Below are positions 46,307-53,958 of a DNA stretch of 64,000 nucleotides, one piece after another. Position 1 is the first letter of the stretch; each line of letters begins with the position of its first letter. The position numbers were made by a program, and so were the translations under genes. The notes below the pieces were generated by a model, which was not told the origin of the DNA, did no database searches, and saw only the letters and a program-made list of their open reading frames with translations. Source of the DNA: Actinoallomurus sp963850195 (GTDB lineage: Bacteria > Actinomycetota > Actinomycetes > Streptosporangiales > Streptosporangiaceae); NCBI GenBank assembly GCA_963850195.1, contig CAWKKD010000005.1, forward strand, positions 1,798,001 through 1,862,000, given 5' to 3'.

Positions 46307-46345
46307 ACGGTGGGGGTGCCGCGCGTGAGCGGGCACCCCCACCGT
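46307..46345 (-). terminator. Hairpin after the lipoprotein gene
   Basis: Perfect 14-bp arms (46307-46320 ACGGTGGGGGTGCC, 46332-46345) with an 11-nt loop, 18 bp beyond the stop of the minus-strand lipoprotein gene. In the minus-strand direction a short TTTCCAT run follows. Confidence 0.7.
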
Positions 46346-46363
46346 GGCGGGGCTGCTGGCGGG

Positions 46364-47122
46364 TCAGCCCAGCTTCTGGCTGGCGGTCTGGTAGGCGGAG
46401 GAGGCGAAGGCGTCGAGCTGTGACCAGCTGACGTTGCCCTGCGCGAACACCACTCCGACGTAGCCCTTGCCGACGAACGTCACGAGCCGCGTGGGGCGGC
46501 TGTTCGACGACGAGGGGGTGAGATCGGCACCGCGCGAGCCCATGCCGAGCGGCGGCGACTTGTGCTCGGCGAAGGTCAGGCTGCTCCCCTTGAAGCTCAC
46601 CTTCGCCGTGCCGCAGCCGGAGACCGGGCCGGTGCCGAGTGCCGCCTGCGGGGACCGGCCGTCGGAGGCGGCGAGCTCCTCCCACACCTGTACGCCGCCG
46701 GGCGAGGTGTCGCCGGGCTTGCGGAACGCGGTCACGGTCGCGGTCGCCTTGCCGAACTGGGCGGCGTCGGGACCGGCCCAGATGGCGGGCTTGCACTTCG
46801 CGGGCTTGATGGAGGCGCCGGCCGGCGCCTGCTGGGCGCTCGAGGCGACGTCGGCGGCCGGGAGGGAGTCGTACGTGCCGTTCTGCGGGGTCGTGATCGC
46901 GGCCAGCCCGGGCAGGCCGGGCAGCAGGGCGTCCTGGAGCCGGTCCTGCGTGATCGACGAGGCCGGCTGCGCCGGTCGCCCGGTGCGGCTGGTCCCGGTC
47001 GTGGAGGACGCGTGGTCAGGCTTGTCCGCCTGTCCCCCGCACCCTCCCAGAGCGGCGGCGATCACTGCTGCTCCGGCGGACCACCGCAGCAATTTGGCAC
47101 CCAATTGCCGCTCCTCACTCAT
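46364..47122 (-). CDS. Putative lipoprotein of unknown function
   Basis: 252 residues from the ATG giving MSEERQLGAKLLRW, with GAGG upstream; the frame runs 20 codons further. Lipoprotein signal: helix AGAAVIAAALGGC with the lipidated Cys near residue 27, followed by a Ser/Thr/Pro-rich linker. The rest is a secreted domain (ATATVTAFRKPGDTSPGG, PVSGCGTAKVSFKGSSLTFAE, WSQLDAFASSAYQTASQKLG) that I do not recognise. It may belong functionally to the Tad locus next door, which is rich in lipoproteins. Confidence 0.78.
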   Translation of the reverse strand: MSEERQLGAKLLRWSAGAAVIAAALGGCGGQADKPDHASSTTGTSRTGRPAQPASSITQDRLQDALLPGLPGLAAITTPQNGTYDSLPAADVASSAQQAPAGASIKPAKCKPAIWAGPDAAQFGKATATVTAFRKPGDTSPGGVQVWEELAASDGRSPQAALGTGPVSGCGTAKVSFKGSSLTFAEHKSPPLGMGSRGADLTPSSSNSRPTRLVTFVGKGYVGVVFAQGNVSWSQLDAFASSAYQTASQKLG

Positions 47123-47178
47123 AGGAACCTCGCGGCCAAGGCTACTCGATCGACACCACATCGGAGACAGACGGCCGA

Positions 47179-48384
47179 TCACGGATCGTAAAGCGTGCGG
47201 TTGGGGCCATTCTGGAGCTGCTTTCGAATGGCGTCTTCGAAGGATTTCTGGCCATCGGCGGTGGGGTGGAACGAGCTCGTTCCCACCGACGGCAACACCT
47301 TGCCCGACTTGCAGTTCTGGTTAGAGGTCGACAGGCCCAGGCCGGCGCAGAGGTCGATCCCGTTGATCCAGGGATCCTTCGTGGTGAGCTCGTGGCCCTT
47401 CAGCCCGTCGCCGTTGTCGACGAACTCGAAGCTGCCCATCTTCTGCTGGCCGTTGCCGTAGAACTTCTTGTCGGAGGCCTCGACGGCCTTCCGGATGTTG
47501 TCGTTCAGCTGTCCCTCCATCTCGTTGAGGAACTGCTGGTCGCCCTTGGTGATCGTGCCGTAGCCCTTGCTCGGCGGGTTCGGGAAGAGGTTCGGGTACC
47601 CAACGACCAGGATCCGGGCGTTCGGCGCCCTCTGGTGGATCGTCTCCAGGAACTGCTCGTACTGCGACGGGCTGGGCCCGCCGAACATGGTGTTCATGTC
47701 GTTCTGCATGGCCTCGCGCTGCGCCGCGCACCGGTCGGGGTGCGGGGCGTGACCCGGCCAGAGGTCACCCGGGGAGAAGTGCGCGTCCAGCACGCACTTG
47801 GTCATGACGTCCGCGAAGTGCGCGTCGTTGCCGCCCGCGCTGAGCGTCACGAGGGTCGTGCCCTGGTTCAACGCGTCGAGCTGGGAGTTCTCGCCGTGCC
47901 AGCCGTTGACGACGGTCTGGGTCGTGGCACCGCTGCACGCGACGAAGCTCGAGCCGCCCTGGAACTGGAAGTCCTGCTGGATCACCTGCGAGTACGCGCC
48001 CGGCGCCCGGTGGCAGCCGGTGTCGCCGCTGTTGCCGAGGTACTGCTCGGCGGCGCCCTCACCCGAGGAGTAGGAGTCGCCCATCGCGACGTACCCGCCC
48101 TTGGTCGCGGAGGTCACCGGGTCCGAGGGGTGGATCGGGTTGTTCTTGGTCGGGCAGAACTTCTGGCAATCGTTCTTGCCCTGGGCCGAGGTGGCCGAGC
48201 CCGGCTTCACCGACCCGCAGTCACCCGAGGTGAAAATCTTGCAGATCGCGGACTTGCTGCCTGTTCCCGCCCTGCTCGGAAGGTCGGCCGCGAACACTCC
48301 TCCGACCACACCCGCGAGGATCAGCAAAAGGGCGACGTACTGGATTGTCGTCGCCCCGCGATCCTTCGCCCGTGTTCGCAACAC
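47179..48384 (-). CDS. SGNH/GDSL hydrolase with pilin-type N-terminus
   Basis: 401 residues from the GTG with GGGGAGG upstream. Residues 1-10 end in a basic RTRAKDRG, followed by ATTIQYVALLLILAGVVGG: the layout of an Flp-type prepilin (cleavage after Gly10, hydrophobic helix), with Gln instead of Glu at mature position 5. An AICKIF...DCG segment (47-57) is shared with the protein at 51884-53314. Then comes an SGNH hydrolase: nucleophile Ser104 in AMGDSYSSGEGA, GGND at 184-187, His373 in SSFHPTADGQ; no Asp three residues before the His, so a Ser-His dyad is possible as in Streptomyces scabies esterase. Preceded by a copy of the locus element. Confidence 0.88.
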   Translation of the reverse strand: MLRTRAKDRGATTIQYVALLLILAGVVGGVFAADLPSRAGTGSKSAICKIFTSGDCGSVKPGSATSAQGKNDCQKFCPTKNNPIHPSDPVTSATKGGYVAMGDSYSSGEGAAEQYLGNSGDTGCHRAPGAYSQVIQQDFQFQGGSSFVACSGATTQTVVNGWHGENSQLDALNQGTTLVTLSAGGNDAHFADVMTKCVLDAHFSPGDLWPGHAPHPDRCAAQREAMQNDMNTMFGGPSPSQYEQFLETIHQRAPNARILVVGYPNLFPNPPSKGYGTITKGDQQFLNEMEGQLNDNIRKAVEASDKKFYGNGQQKMGSFEFVDNGDGLKGHELTTKDPWINGIDLCAGLGLSTSNQNCKSGKVLPSVGTSSFHPTADGQKSFEDAIRKQLQNGPNRTLYDP

Positions 48385-48440
48385 TCGCGCCTCCCCATCC
48401 AGTGGACGGGGACACGATAAAGAGAATCCGTATCCATGCG

Positions 48441-48460
48441 CCTGGGCCCAGTGACTCAAT
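48441..48460 (-). promoter_or_regulatory. Recurrent Tad-locus element, copy 1
   Basis: CCTGGGCCCAGTGACTCAAT on the plus strand, 56 bp upstream of the GTG of the SGNH hydrolase gene. The most divergent of five ungapped copies (consensus CCAGGGCCCNGGGACCCAWT). It keeps the invariant GGG, CC and final T positions. Confidence 0.55.
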
Positions 48461-48553
48461 TTTGGGCCTAAAGGCGGTGGGCCGGGCGCGCCATTTCGAA
48501 TACGGCCGCGTCGAACGAACCTCGTCCCGTTCTCCAGGACGAGTCGAAACGGG

Positions 48554-49177
48554 TCAGCTCGCGAGAATGCCGACGAGGGTTCCGGCGAGCATGAACGGCC
48601 CGAACGGAATCTCGGACTTCCGCGATCCGCGCCGGCTCACCAGCACGCCGGTGGCGTAGAGGCCGCCGAGCACGAACCCGGCGAGCACTCCGAACCACCA
48701 CGCCGACGCGCCGAGCCAGCCCAGGTAGAGGCCGAGCACCCCGGAGAGCTTGACGTCACCCCAGCCGATCGCGCCTGGCGCGAAGAGGTGCTGCGCGGCG
48801 TACAGCGCCCACAGCACGACCAGCCCGATCGCGGCGTGCGTGAGACGCGTCGCGTGGCCGTCCACCAGCACCGCGACGCCCAGCAGTGCCGGTCCGATGA
48901 GGTAGGAGGGGAGCGTGAACGGGTTGGGCAGCCGTTTCACCGCGACGTCGATGAAGGCCAGCAGCGAGCCCACGGCCGCGAGGTAGAGGTAGGCGGGCAG
49001 CTCGGCCCGGCCGGCGAACTTCCAGGCGAGCGCGCCGAACGCCACCGCCGTGGTGACGGCGATGGCGGGGCGGGCCCAGCGGATCGGGCGCTCGTAGTAG
49101 CGCGACGCCAAAGGTGCGCAGAACCAGCCGACGGCGGCGCCGCCGAGGGTGCACAGCGGCACCAGCCAGAAGAGCAA
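48554..49177 (-). CDS. Prepilin peptidase, A24 family (TadV/CpaA-like)
   Basis: 207 residues, polytopic (about seven hydrophobic segments). Aspartyl prepilin peptidase: the two catalytic Asp are in LAFIDVAVKRLPNPF (near residue 77) and GAIGWGDVKLSGVLG (near residue 141, the conserved GxGDxK). The N-terminal methyltransferase domain with zinc cysteines found in PilD is lacking, as usual for Tad-type enzymes. It should cleave the leaders of the Flp pilin and pilin-like proteins of this locus at the membrane. Follows the pilin-like gene at 49215 by 37 bp. Confidence 0.9.
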   Translation of the reverse strand: MLFWLVPLCTLGGAAVGWFCAPLASRYYERPIRWARPAIAVTTAVAFGALAWKFAGRAELPAYLYLAAVGSLLAFIDVAVKRLPNPFTLPSYLIGPALLGVAVLVDGHATRLTHAAIGLVVLWALYAAQHLFAPGAIGWGDVKLSGVLGLYLGWLGASAWWFGVLAGFVLGGLYATGVLVSRRGSRKSEIPFGPFMLAGTLVGILAS

Positions 49178-49214
49178 GGAGACGCCTCTCTCGGTCGGCC
49201 GCCGCGCGGCCCGA

Positions 49215-50156
49215 TCAGTACCACTTGTACGGGTACTGGACCAGCCAGAACGCGTACGCGGCGCATGGGTCTACGTACCGGGTGGAAATGTAGTCGAAGC
49301 CCCCGCGGATCTGGGTGACCGGGTTGCCCGCGTAGTCGGCACCGTACCTGGCCATGGACGCGTTCGCCCCCGCGGACCCCGGGATTCCGTAGCCGCCGGT
49401 CGTGGGGTTGACCATGAAGGGATTCCAGCCGCTCACGGCCGACCAGAGCGAGTTGAGGCAGACCCACTCCGGGCCGCTCCACCCGTACAGGTCGGCGAGG
49501 TGCTTCCCGGTCTCCCGTTCGCGCCCGAGGTAGATCGGGTTGAAGGTCTCCGAGTCCTCCTCGTCCACCAGGCGTACGGAGAACAGGTGGCGGGCCGCCT
49601 CGAAGCTGCCCACGATGGTGCCGGCGCAGAAGAGTCCGACGCGCGGCGGGATGTAGCTCTTGCCGTGCTTCTTGCCGTCGATGAGGCCCTTCGGCGAGCA
49701 CATGGGGAACGCCACGTGCGCGATGGCGGTCGCGGTCCCGTGGTTGCCCTGCTCGCCGGGCTTGCACTCGAAGTCCATCGGCGCCTGGCCGGGGTGGTTC
49801 GGCTCGCACGCCTTGGTGTGCAGCGTGACCTTCACCGTGTAGCCGAAGAAGCCCGACGCGTGCACGCTGTCGACGACCGAGCCGTTCTTCTGCGCGTACT
49901 CCCGCGCGGCCTCGGCCGAGGCGGTCTTGTAGATCTCGCCGATCGGGATGAGGCCGCGGACGATGTCCATGGCGCCTCGGTCCCGGATCTCGGCCGCCGC
50001 GGCCAGCGCGGCGGCGTCCGCCCCCGTCTGAGCCCGGGTACGCAGGTCATTCGCGCGGGCGATCCGGCTGAGCAGCAAGGTCGCCGCTACCAGCGTCAAT
50101 GCCATGATGACCACGAGAATCGACGTGGCCGCACCTTTGTCTCCGCGTCGCCTCAT
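49215..50156 (-). CDS. TadG-like pilin fused to an inactive-looking lytic transglycosylase domain
   Basis: 313 residues. N-terminus RRRGDKG then AATSILVVIMALTLVAATLL is a TadE/TadG-type prepilin leader and helix (likely cleavage after Gly8), followed by DLRTRAQTGADAAALAAAAE as in TadG proteins. The last 85 residues match the SLT-type domain of actinobacterial transglycosylases: LNSLWSAVSGWNPFMVNP, GGYGIPGSAG, NPVTQIRGGFDYISTRY, PCAAYAFW. The catalytic Glu of the usual WxxESGW motif is Val241 here (codon GTG). So the domain may bind but not cleave peptidoglycan. A locus element copy lies upstream. Confidence 0.8.
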   Translation of the reverse strand: MRRRGDKGAATSILVVIMALTLVAATLLLSRIARANDLRTRAQTGADAAALAAAAEIRDRGAMDIVRGLIPIGEIYKTASAEAAREYAQKNGSVVDSVHASGFFGYTVKVTLHTKACEPNHPGQAPMDFECKPGEQGNHGTATAIAHVAFPMCSPKGLIDGKKHGKSYIPPRVGLFCAGTIVGSFEAARHLFSVRLVDEEDSETFNPIYLGRERETGKHLADLYGWSGPEWVCLNSLWSAVSGWNPFMVNPTTGGYGIPGSAGANASMARYGADYAGNPVTQIRGGFDYISTRYVDPCAAYAFWLVQYPYKWY

Positions 50157-50226
50157 CTGAAGCCCTCGCCTTGCCGAGTACGGTCCGATCCCTCACGAGA
50201 AACCTAGAGATCGTTTCGGACGGAGA

Positions 50227-50246
50227 ACAGGGCCCAGGGGCCCAAT
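50227..50246 (-). promoter_or_regulatory. Recurrent Tad-locus element, copy 2
   Basis: ACAGGGCCCAGGGGCCCAAT on the plus strand, 70 bp upstream of the TadG-like gene start. Matches the five-copy consensus at nearly all positions; its core GGGCC-N4-GGCCC is a perfect inverted repeat. A GGCCCATGT box lies 10 bp farther upstream. Confidence 0.6.
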
Positions 50247-50269
50247 TCCACGGGGCGGCCCATGTGCGG

Positions 50270-50851
50270 TCAGTCGACCGACAACGAGCGGCCGATCGAG
50301 GAGACGATCGAGAAGTCGTAATGGTCGCTGGGGAAGCCGATCCGGATATCGACCACGGTGCCGCTCTCCAACTGCGCGAACCAGTCCACGGTGTGGAGAC
50401 GCTGCGCGGACGACCCGAGCGTGCCCTCCCACTCCTTGCGGACCTGATAGCCGGTGTGGCCGTTCACGTCGATGCGTTCCTGGCCGATCAGCTGGAAGCT
50501 GGGCTGCGTGCGGCTGACCCGCATGAAGTCCGAGACCACGTCGTCGAGCAGTGGTGGACCGCCCCAGTAGGACAGGATGTCGAACGACCCGATCAGGGCC
50601 TTCTCCCCCGCCTTCGGGCTGGTCACCTCGAACAGGGACCCGGGAACGGTTCGTCGGTCGGACGCCGACCGGCCCCATCCCTTCGGGTAGCCGACGGAGA
50701 AGCCCTCCCCGTGGAACCGACGCAATGACGCGTCAAGTCTCGGTTCGTCTTTAATGCCGAAACATCCGGCCGTCGCGAGGATCGCCGGCACGAGCGCAAT
50801 GGCCGCCAGCGTCCTCCGGGTTCTGTCACGCCCCCCAGTTCGCCTGCGCAT
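50270..50851 (-). CDS. Putative lipoprotein (PsbP/DUF1795-like fold suspected), copy A
   Basis: 193 residues. Tat-less basic N-terminus, then LAAIALVPAILATAGC with lipidated Cys30. The mature part has FHGEGFSVGYPKGWGRSA, and GHTGYQVRKEWEG, ending FSIVSSIGRSLSVD. The 'YPKGW ... ' pattern with alternating strands suits small secreted lipoproteins of the PsbP/DUF1795 type that bind the cell surface. It resembles the lipoprotein at 51351-51872. It has its own copy of the locus element 34 bp upstream, implying co-regulation with the pilins. Confidence 0.8.
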   Translation of the reverse strand: MRRRTGGRDRTRRTLAAIALVPAILATAGCFGIKDEPRLDASLRRFHGEGFSVGYPKGWGRSASDRRTVPGSLFEVTSPKAGEKALIGSFDILSYWGGPPLLDDVVSDFMRVSRTQPSFQLIGQERIDVNGHTGYQVRKEWEGTLGSSAQRLHTVDWFAQLESGTVVDIRIGFPSDHYDFSIVSSIGRSLSVD

Positions 50852-50885
50852 AAGACAGAAGATTGCTTGAAAAGCGGGCTGACTG

Positions 50886-50905
50886 CCAGGGCCCGGGGAC
50901 CCTTT
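50886..50905 (-). promoter_or_regulatory. Recurrent Tad-locus element, copy 3
   Basis: CCAGGGCCCGGGGACCCTTT on the plus strand, 34 bp before the ATG of the lipoprotein at 50270-50851. This spacing is the same as for copy 4, and the intervening DNA of the two also shares TTTTC and GTCT-ATG stretches, so both are probably matching promoters. Confidence 0.65.
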
Positions 50906-50926
50906 GTTCTTGGGCCCCCTGGTGGG

Positions 50927-50966
50927 CGGCCTACTCCTAGGGCAGACACCGCCTAGGAGTAGGCCG
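50927..50966 (-). terminator. Hairpin overlapping the stop of the small membrane protein
   Basis: Perfect 15-bp arms (50927-50941 CGGCCTACTCCTAGG and 50952-50966) with a 10-nt loop. The stop codon at 50953-50955 is within the right arm. It separates the 53314-50953 transcription unit from the next gene's promoter (element copy 3). Confidence 0.75.
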
Positions 50967-51348
50967 GGGACTCCTGGGTCTTGTCGAACAGGCTACGGAG
51001 GAACAGACCGGCCGCGATGCCGAGGAGGCCCTCCACGACGTACAGGAGCGCCGTGAGCGGTGACGTCGCCCCGGCCGCGCCCATCACGGCGCCGGCGAGG
51101 ATGCTCAGCGCGGGGACGGGCAGCGTGGCCAGCAGTCTGCGCCGTGCCGAGGCCCGCCAGTCGAGGGCGGCGGCGGCCAGCACCATGAGCAGGACCACGA
51201 TGAGCCACGGCAGGTGGATGCGGAAGGCCTGGTCGGAGGCCGAGATCGACTGGCCGGGCACCGTACGTGGGGTCAGCCCGACGAGGACCACCATGCCGAC
51301 GATCAGCACGAAGACGGCACCGGCCCAGGCGCGCACGAGGCCGAGCAC
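50953..51348 (-). CDS. Small membrane protein of the Tad locus
   Basis: 131 residues with four hydrophobic segments (about 9-26, 47-63, 74-95, 97-115) joined by short loops; a periplasm-facing RTVPGQSISASDQAFRIHLP stretch lies between the first two. No recognised family. It starts 2 bp after the lipoprotein gene at 51351 and ends in a terminator hairpin, so it belongs to the three-gene unit 53314-50953. Function unknown. Confidence 0.75.
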   Translation of the reverse strand: MLGLVRAWAGAVFVLIVGMVVLVGLTPRTVPGQSISASDQAFRIHLPWLIVVLLMVLAAAALDWRASARRRLLATLPVPALSILAGAVMGAAGATSPLTALLYVVEGLLGIAAGLFLRSLFDKTQESPAYS

Positions 51349-51350
51349 GG

Positions 51351-51872
51351 TCAGCTCGCCTGGATCGAGCCGACGATGCCGTCGACCGTCTTTTCGCCGA
51401 GCTTGCCGCGCTGCCAGATGACGCGCACCGCGTGGATCTGCTCGTTCTTGCCGAGGATCGCGACGTCGGCCGCCTGGCAGGGGCCCTTCTTCGCATCGTT
51501 GAAGGTGTAGTCGACGCGTACCGCCGCCTTGGCGCCCTTGACGTCGATCGACTTGGTGCCGGTGCGGTGGTAGCCGGTGCTGTTCATCTCCGCGCCGGTC
51601 TCGACCGTGTCGACCAGCATGTCCTCGCTGCCCTTGCTGTCACCGGCGAGGAAGTTCTCGAGGACGTCGACCTCGGCGTCCTCGGCCGAGGACGCCGCCG
51701 TCGCGGTCATGATCTTCGACGTGGGGCTGCCGGCCTGCCAGTCCTTGGGGTGGGCGACGGAGACCTTCGAGCCCTTCACGCGTACGAACCCGGACGGTGT
51801 GCCGCCCGAGGAGCACGCGGTGGCGAGCAGCAGCCCTGCGGCCGCCGTCGCGCACAAGCCGATCCGGCGCAT
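51351..51872 (-). CDS. Putative lipoprotein, copy B
   Basis: 173 residues from the second of two adjacent ATG codons (51872), which has the better spacing from GAGGGG; 51875 is possible. Signal RRIGLCATAAAGLLLATAC, lipidated Cys near 20, then SSGGTPSGFVRVKGSKVSVAHPKDW split by a flexible linker. It ends VDGIVGSIQAS. The layout (FxVxxPKxW motif near the N-terminus, DxKGxKAxVRVDY in the middle) parallels the lipoprotein at 50270-50851. The start overlaps the coding end of the upstream pilin-like gene, so the two are translated from one message. Confidence 0.8.
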   Translation of the reverse strand: MRRIGLCATAAAGLLLATACSSGGTPSGFVRVKGSKVSVAHPKDWQAGSPTSKIMTATAASSAEDAEVDVLENFLAGDSKGSEDMLVDTVETGAEMNSTGYHRTGTKSIDVKGAKAAVRVDYTFNDAKKGPCQAADVAILGKNEQIHAVRVIWQRGKLGEKTVDGIVGSIQAS

Positions 51873-51883
51873 CATGTCCCCTC

Positions 51884-53314
51884 TTAGCCCGAGCTCTTGC
51901 ATTCCGGCCACTGCACGAAGTTACGCAAGCCGTTCTGAGGCGCGTCAAGGTATTGGGAATCTACCAGGTGAGACTGGTCGTGCTCGTAGTTCAGATCGAT
52001 GCCGAACGTGAGCCCCTCACCGGCCTCGGCGCCGATCCCGAACTCATCGACGTTGCCCGCGTAGGTGTTCTTGCTGACCACGCCCTGGTTGTAGACGAGC
52101 TGGTCGAACGGGCTGGAGCCCGCGCCGGGGTCCGCGGTCGAGTAACTCGCGTTCGGGTCGAAGGCGTTGCGTACCGTCTGCAGCGGCATCAGGAACGCGT
52201 TGTCCTGGATCCACTTGTCGCCGACGGCGCGGTTCGAATCATCGAAGTTGACCGTCGTGGTGGTCGTGGTCACCTTCTTGTCCGAGTCCTTGTCCGAGAC
52301 GTTGTTCTTGCCGGGGACCTTGTAGCCCTCGCTGCTGGTCTCGTCGTGCGTGGTGACCCAGGTGATGCTGACGAGCTTGCCGTCGTTGTCGCGCGTCACC
52401 TTGGTCTGCCCGACGTAGGAGCCGGAACCGGACGGCCCGAAGCCGAGGACCTTCCCGCCGCCCTTGACGCTGCCCTGGACGTTGAAGACGACCGAGGTGC
52501 GCGGGTACGAGGGATCGTTCGGGTTCGTCGGGTTGTAGTTGTCCTTGATGATGGAGATGCCGTCGCCGGCCTTGCCCTCCACCTCGACGCCGGTCCCGAT
52601 GTCGGTGACGGACTTCTCGCCGTTGTTCTCCTGGAGGTTGCCGAACTTCGCGCCGAAGTTGGCCAGGCCCTCGGCGGTGACGTCCCACTGGGTGCTGGCC
52701 GGGTCGGGAGTGTTCGGCTTCCAGCCGGTGATCTTGTCGAAGCCCCACAGGATCGGGCTGACGTGCTCGGCCTCCTTGCGGCCCCAGTCCCACTTCATGT
52801 CGTCGACGAAGTGGTCGGCGTCCTTCTCGCTCGGGAAGGACCAGGTATCGCCGTACTTGAGCCCGACGGTGCCCTCGACCTTGCCGCCGGCGTGCAGACC
52901 GTAGTTCTTGCCGCCGATGTTGGCCTGCAGGCCCTCTTTACCGACCAGGCCGAGCTTGTAGTCGGCCGGGACGACGACGACCTTTTCCCGGCCGTCGGCG
53001 GTCTTGATGCGGAGCAGCTGGAAACTGTCACCGATCTTGACGCTGAAGGCGGTGACCGACGCGCCGACCTTGTTCGAGTCCTGGCCGGTTACGCAGGCGG
53101 CCTGTGACGGTTTGTAGTCGAAGGACTTTTTACCGCAGTCCGCGTTGCCGCCCGTGACGGCATTGAAGATCTTGCAGATCGCGGCCTTCGCGCCGTCGCC
53201 CACCGGATTGGGGATGACCAGCGTCGCCGCCGATACCACCATTGCCATGATTAGCATCAGCGCCACGTATTCGACCGTCGAGGCGCCTCGGTCCGTCCTT
53301 GACCGCTCCCACAT
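51884..53314 (-). CDS. Large exported protein with pilin-type N-terminus, unknown passenger
   Basis: 476 residues from the ATG giving MWERSRTDRG; the open frame continues 89 codons upstream through the control element and is not used. Leader ends at Gly10; the mature N-terminus ASTVEYVALMLIMAMVVSAA keeps the Glu5-Tyr6 of Flp pilins. AICKIFNAVTGGNADCG follows (compare the SGNH hydrolase). The remaining 400 residues are hydrophilic, rich in Gly/Asp/Lys and alternating beta-strand patterns, and I recognise no family. Because prepilin processing would leave it in the membrane or a pilus, the passenger should face outside. Element copy 4 lies 34 bp upstream. Confidence 0.85.
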   Translation of the reverse strand: MWERSRTDRGASTVEYVALMLIMAMVVSAATLVIPNPVGDGAKAAICKIFNAVTGGNADCGKKSFDYKPSQAACVTGQDSNKVGASVTAFSVKIGDSFQLLRIKTADGREKVVVVPADYKLGLVGKEGLQANIGGKNYGLHAGGKVEGTVGLKYGDTWSFPSEKDADHFVDDMKWDWGRKEAEHVSPILWGFDKITGWKPNTPDPASTQWDVTAEGLANFGAKFGNLQENNGEKSVTDIGTGVEVEGKAGDGISIIKDNYNPTNPNDPSYPRTSVVFNVQGSVKGGGKVLGFGPSGSGSYVGQTKVTRDNDGKLVSITWVTTHDETSSEGYKVPGKNNVSDKDSDKKVTTTTTTVNFDDSNRAVGDKWIQDNAFLMPLQTVRNAFDPNASYSTADPGAGSSPFDQLVYNQGVVSKNTYAGNVDEFGIGAEAGEGLTFGIDLNYEHDQSHLVDSQYLDAPQNGLRNFVQWPECKSSG

Positions 53315-53348
53315 GAGACGGGACGTTACGAAAATCCGGTCCCGGCTC

Positions 53349-53368
53349 CCAGGGCCCCGGGACCCATT
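53349..53368 (-). promoter_or_regulatory. Recurrent Tad-locus element, copy 4
   Basis: CCAGGGCCCCGGGACCCATT on the plus strand, 34 bp before the ATG of the large pilin-like gene; the copy closest to the consensus. A second box GGGCCCATTTCC (53372-53383) lies just upstream and recurs exactly beside copy 5. Confidence 0.7.
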
Positions 53369-53478
53369 GTCGGGCCCATTTCCACGGGCCCGCACGTCAG
53401 CGGGCTCCTTGCCGGATCGGCCCGGTGGCCGCGAGTATGGGAGAGCACCGAATCCGTGACCGGGGAGGATGCCCAAAT

Positions 53479-53904
53479 ATGACCAGGACCGTGCTGTTCG
53501 TCCTGCTCTTCGCCGGGCTCGGCGTGCTCGCCGTCTACGGGGGCACGCGTTCGCTGCGCCAGGCGCGCGGCTTCCGGTCACGGGCCCGCCGCGTCACGGG
53601 TGTCCTCGCGGGCATCCACACCGCGCGTCACAACGACGAGCCGACGACCTATCCCGTGCTGCGGTTCCGTACGCACGACGGCACCGAGGTGGAGACCACC
53701 TCCAACGTCAACGAGGGCCCGTACTACCTGACGCGGATGCGCGGCCAGCAGGTGCCCGTGCTCTATGACCCCGCGGACCCGCGGAAGGCCTGCATCGACA
53801 GTGCCAGCGGGCGCGGCCAGGTGCGCAGCGGCTTCGGCACCGTCACGCTCGGCGTCGTCTTCATCCTCGCCGCCATCGGCTACGCCGCGGTGAAGCTGCA
53901 CTGA
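53479..53904 (+). CDS. DUF3592-type membrane protein
   Basis: 141 residues from the ATG preceded by GGGGAGG. N-terminal helix (VLFVLLFAGLGVLAVYGG), an extracytoplasmic beta domain with PVLRFRTHDGTEVETTSN and VPVLYDPADPRKACID, and a C-terminal helix (GTVTLGVVFILAAIGYAAV). This is the DUF3592 layout. The only plus-strand gene inside the Tad locus, divergent from the large pilin-like gene. Function unknown. Confidence 0.82.
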   Translation: MTRTVLFVLLFAGLGVLAVYGGTRSLRQARGFRSRARRVTGVLAGIHTARHNDEPTTYPVLRFRTHDGTEVETTSNVNEGPYYLTRMRGQQVPVLYDPADPRKACIDSASGRGQVRSGFGTVTLGVVFILAAIGYAAVKLH

Positions 53905-53958
53905 GCCGGGTCACGCCCAGCACCCGGACGCCGCGTTCGGCGGCGCCCGGGAGGCGCG

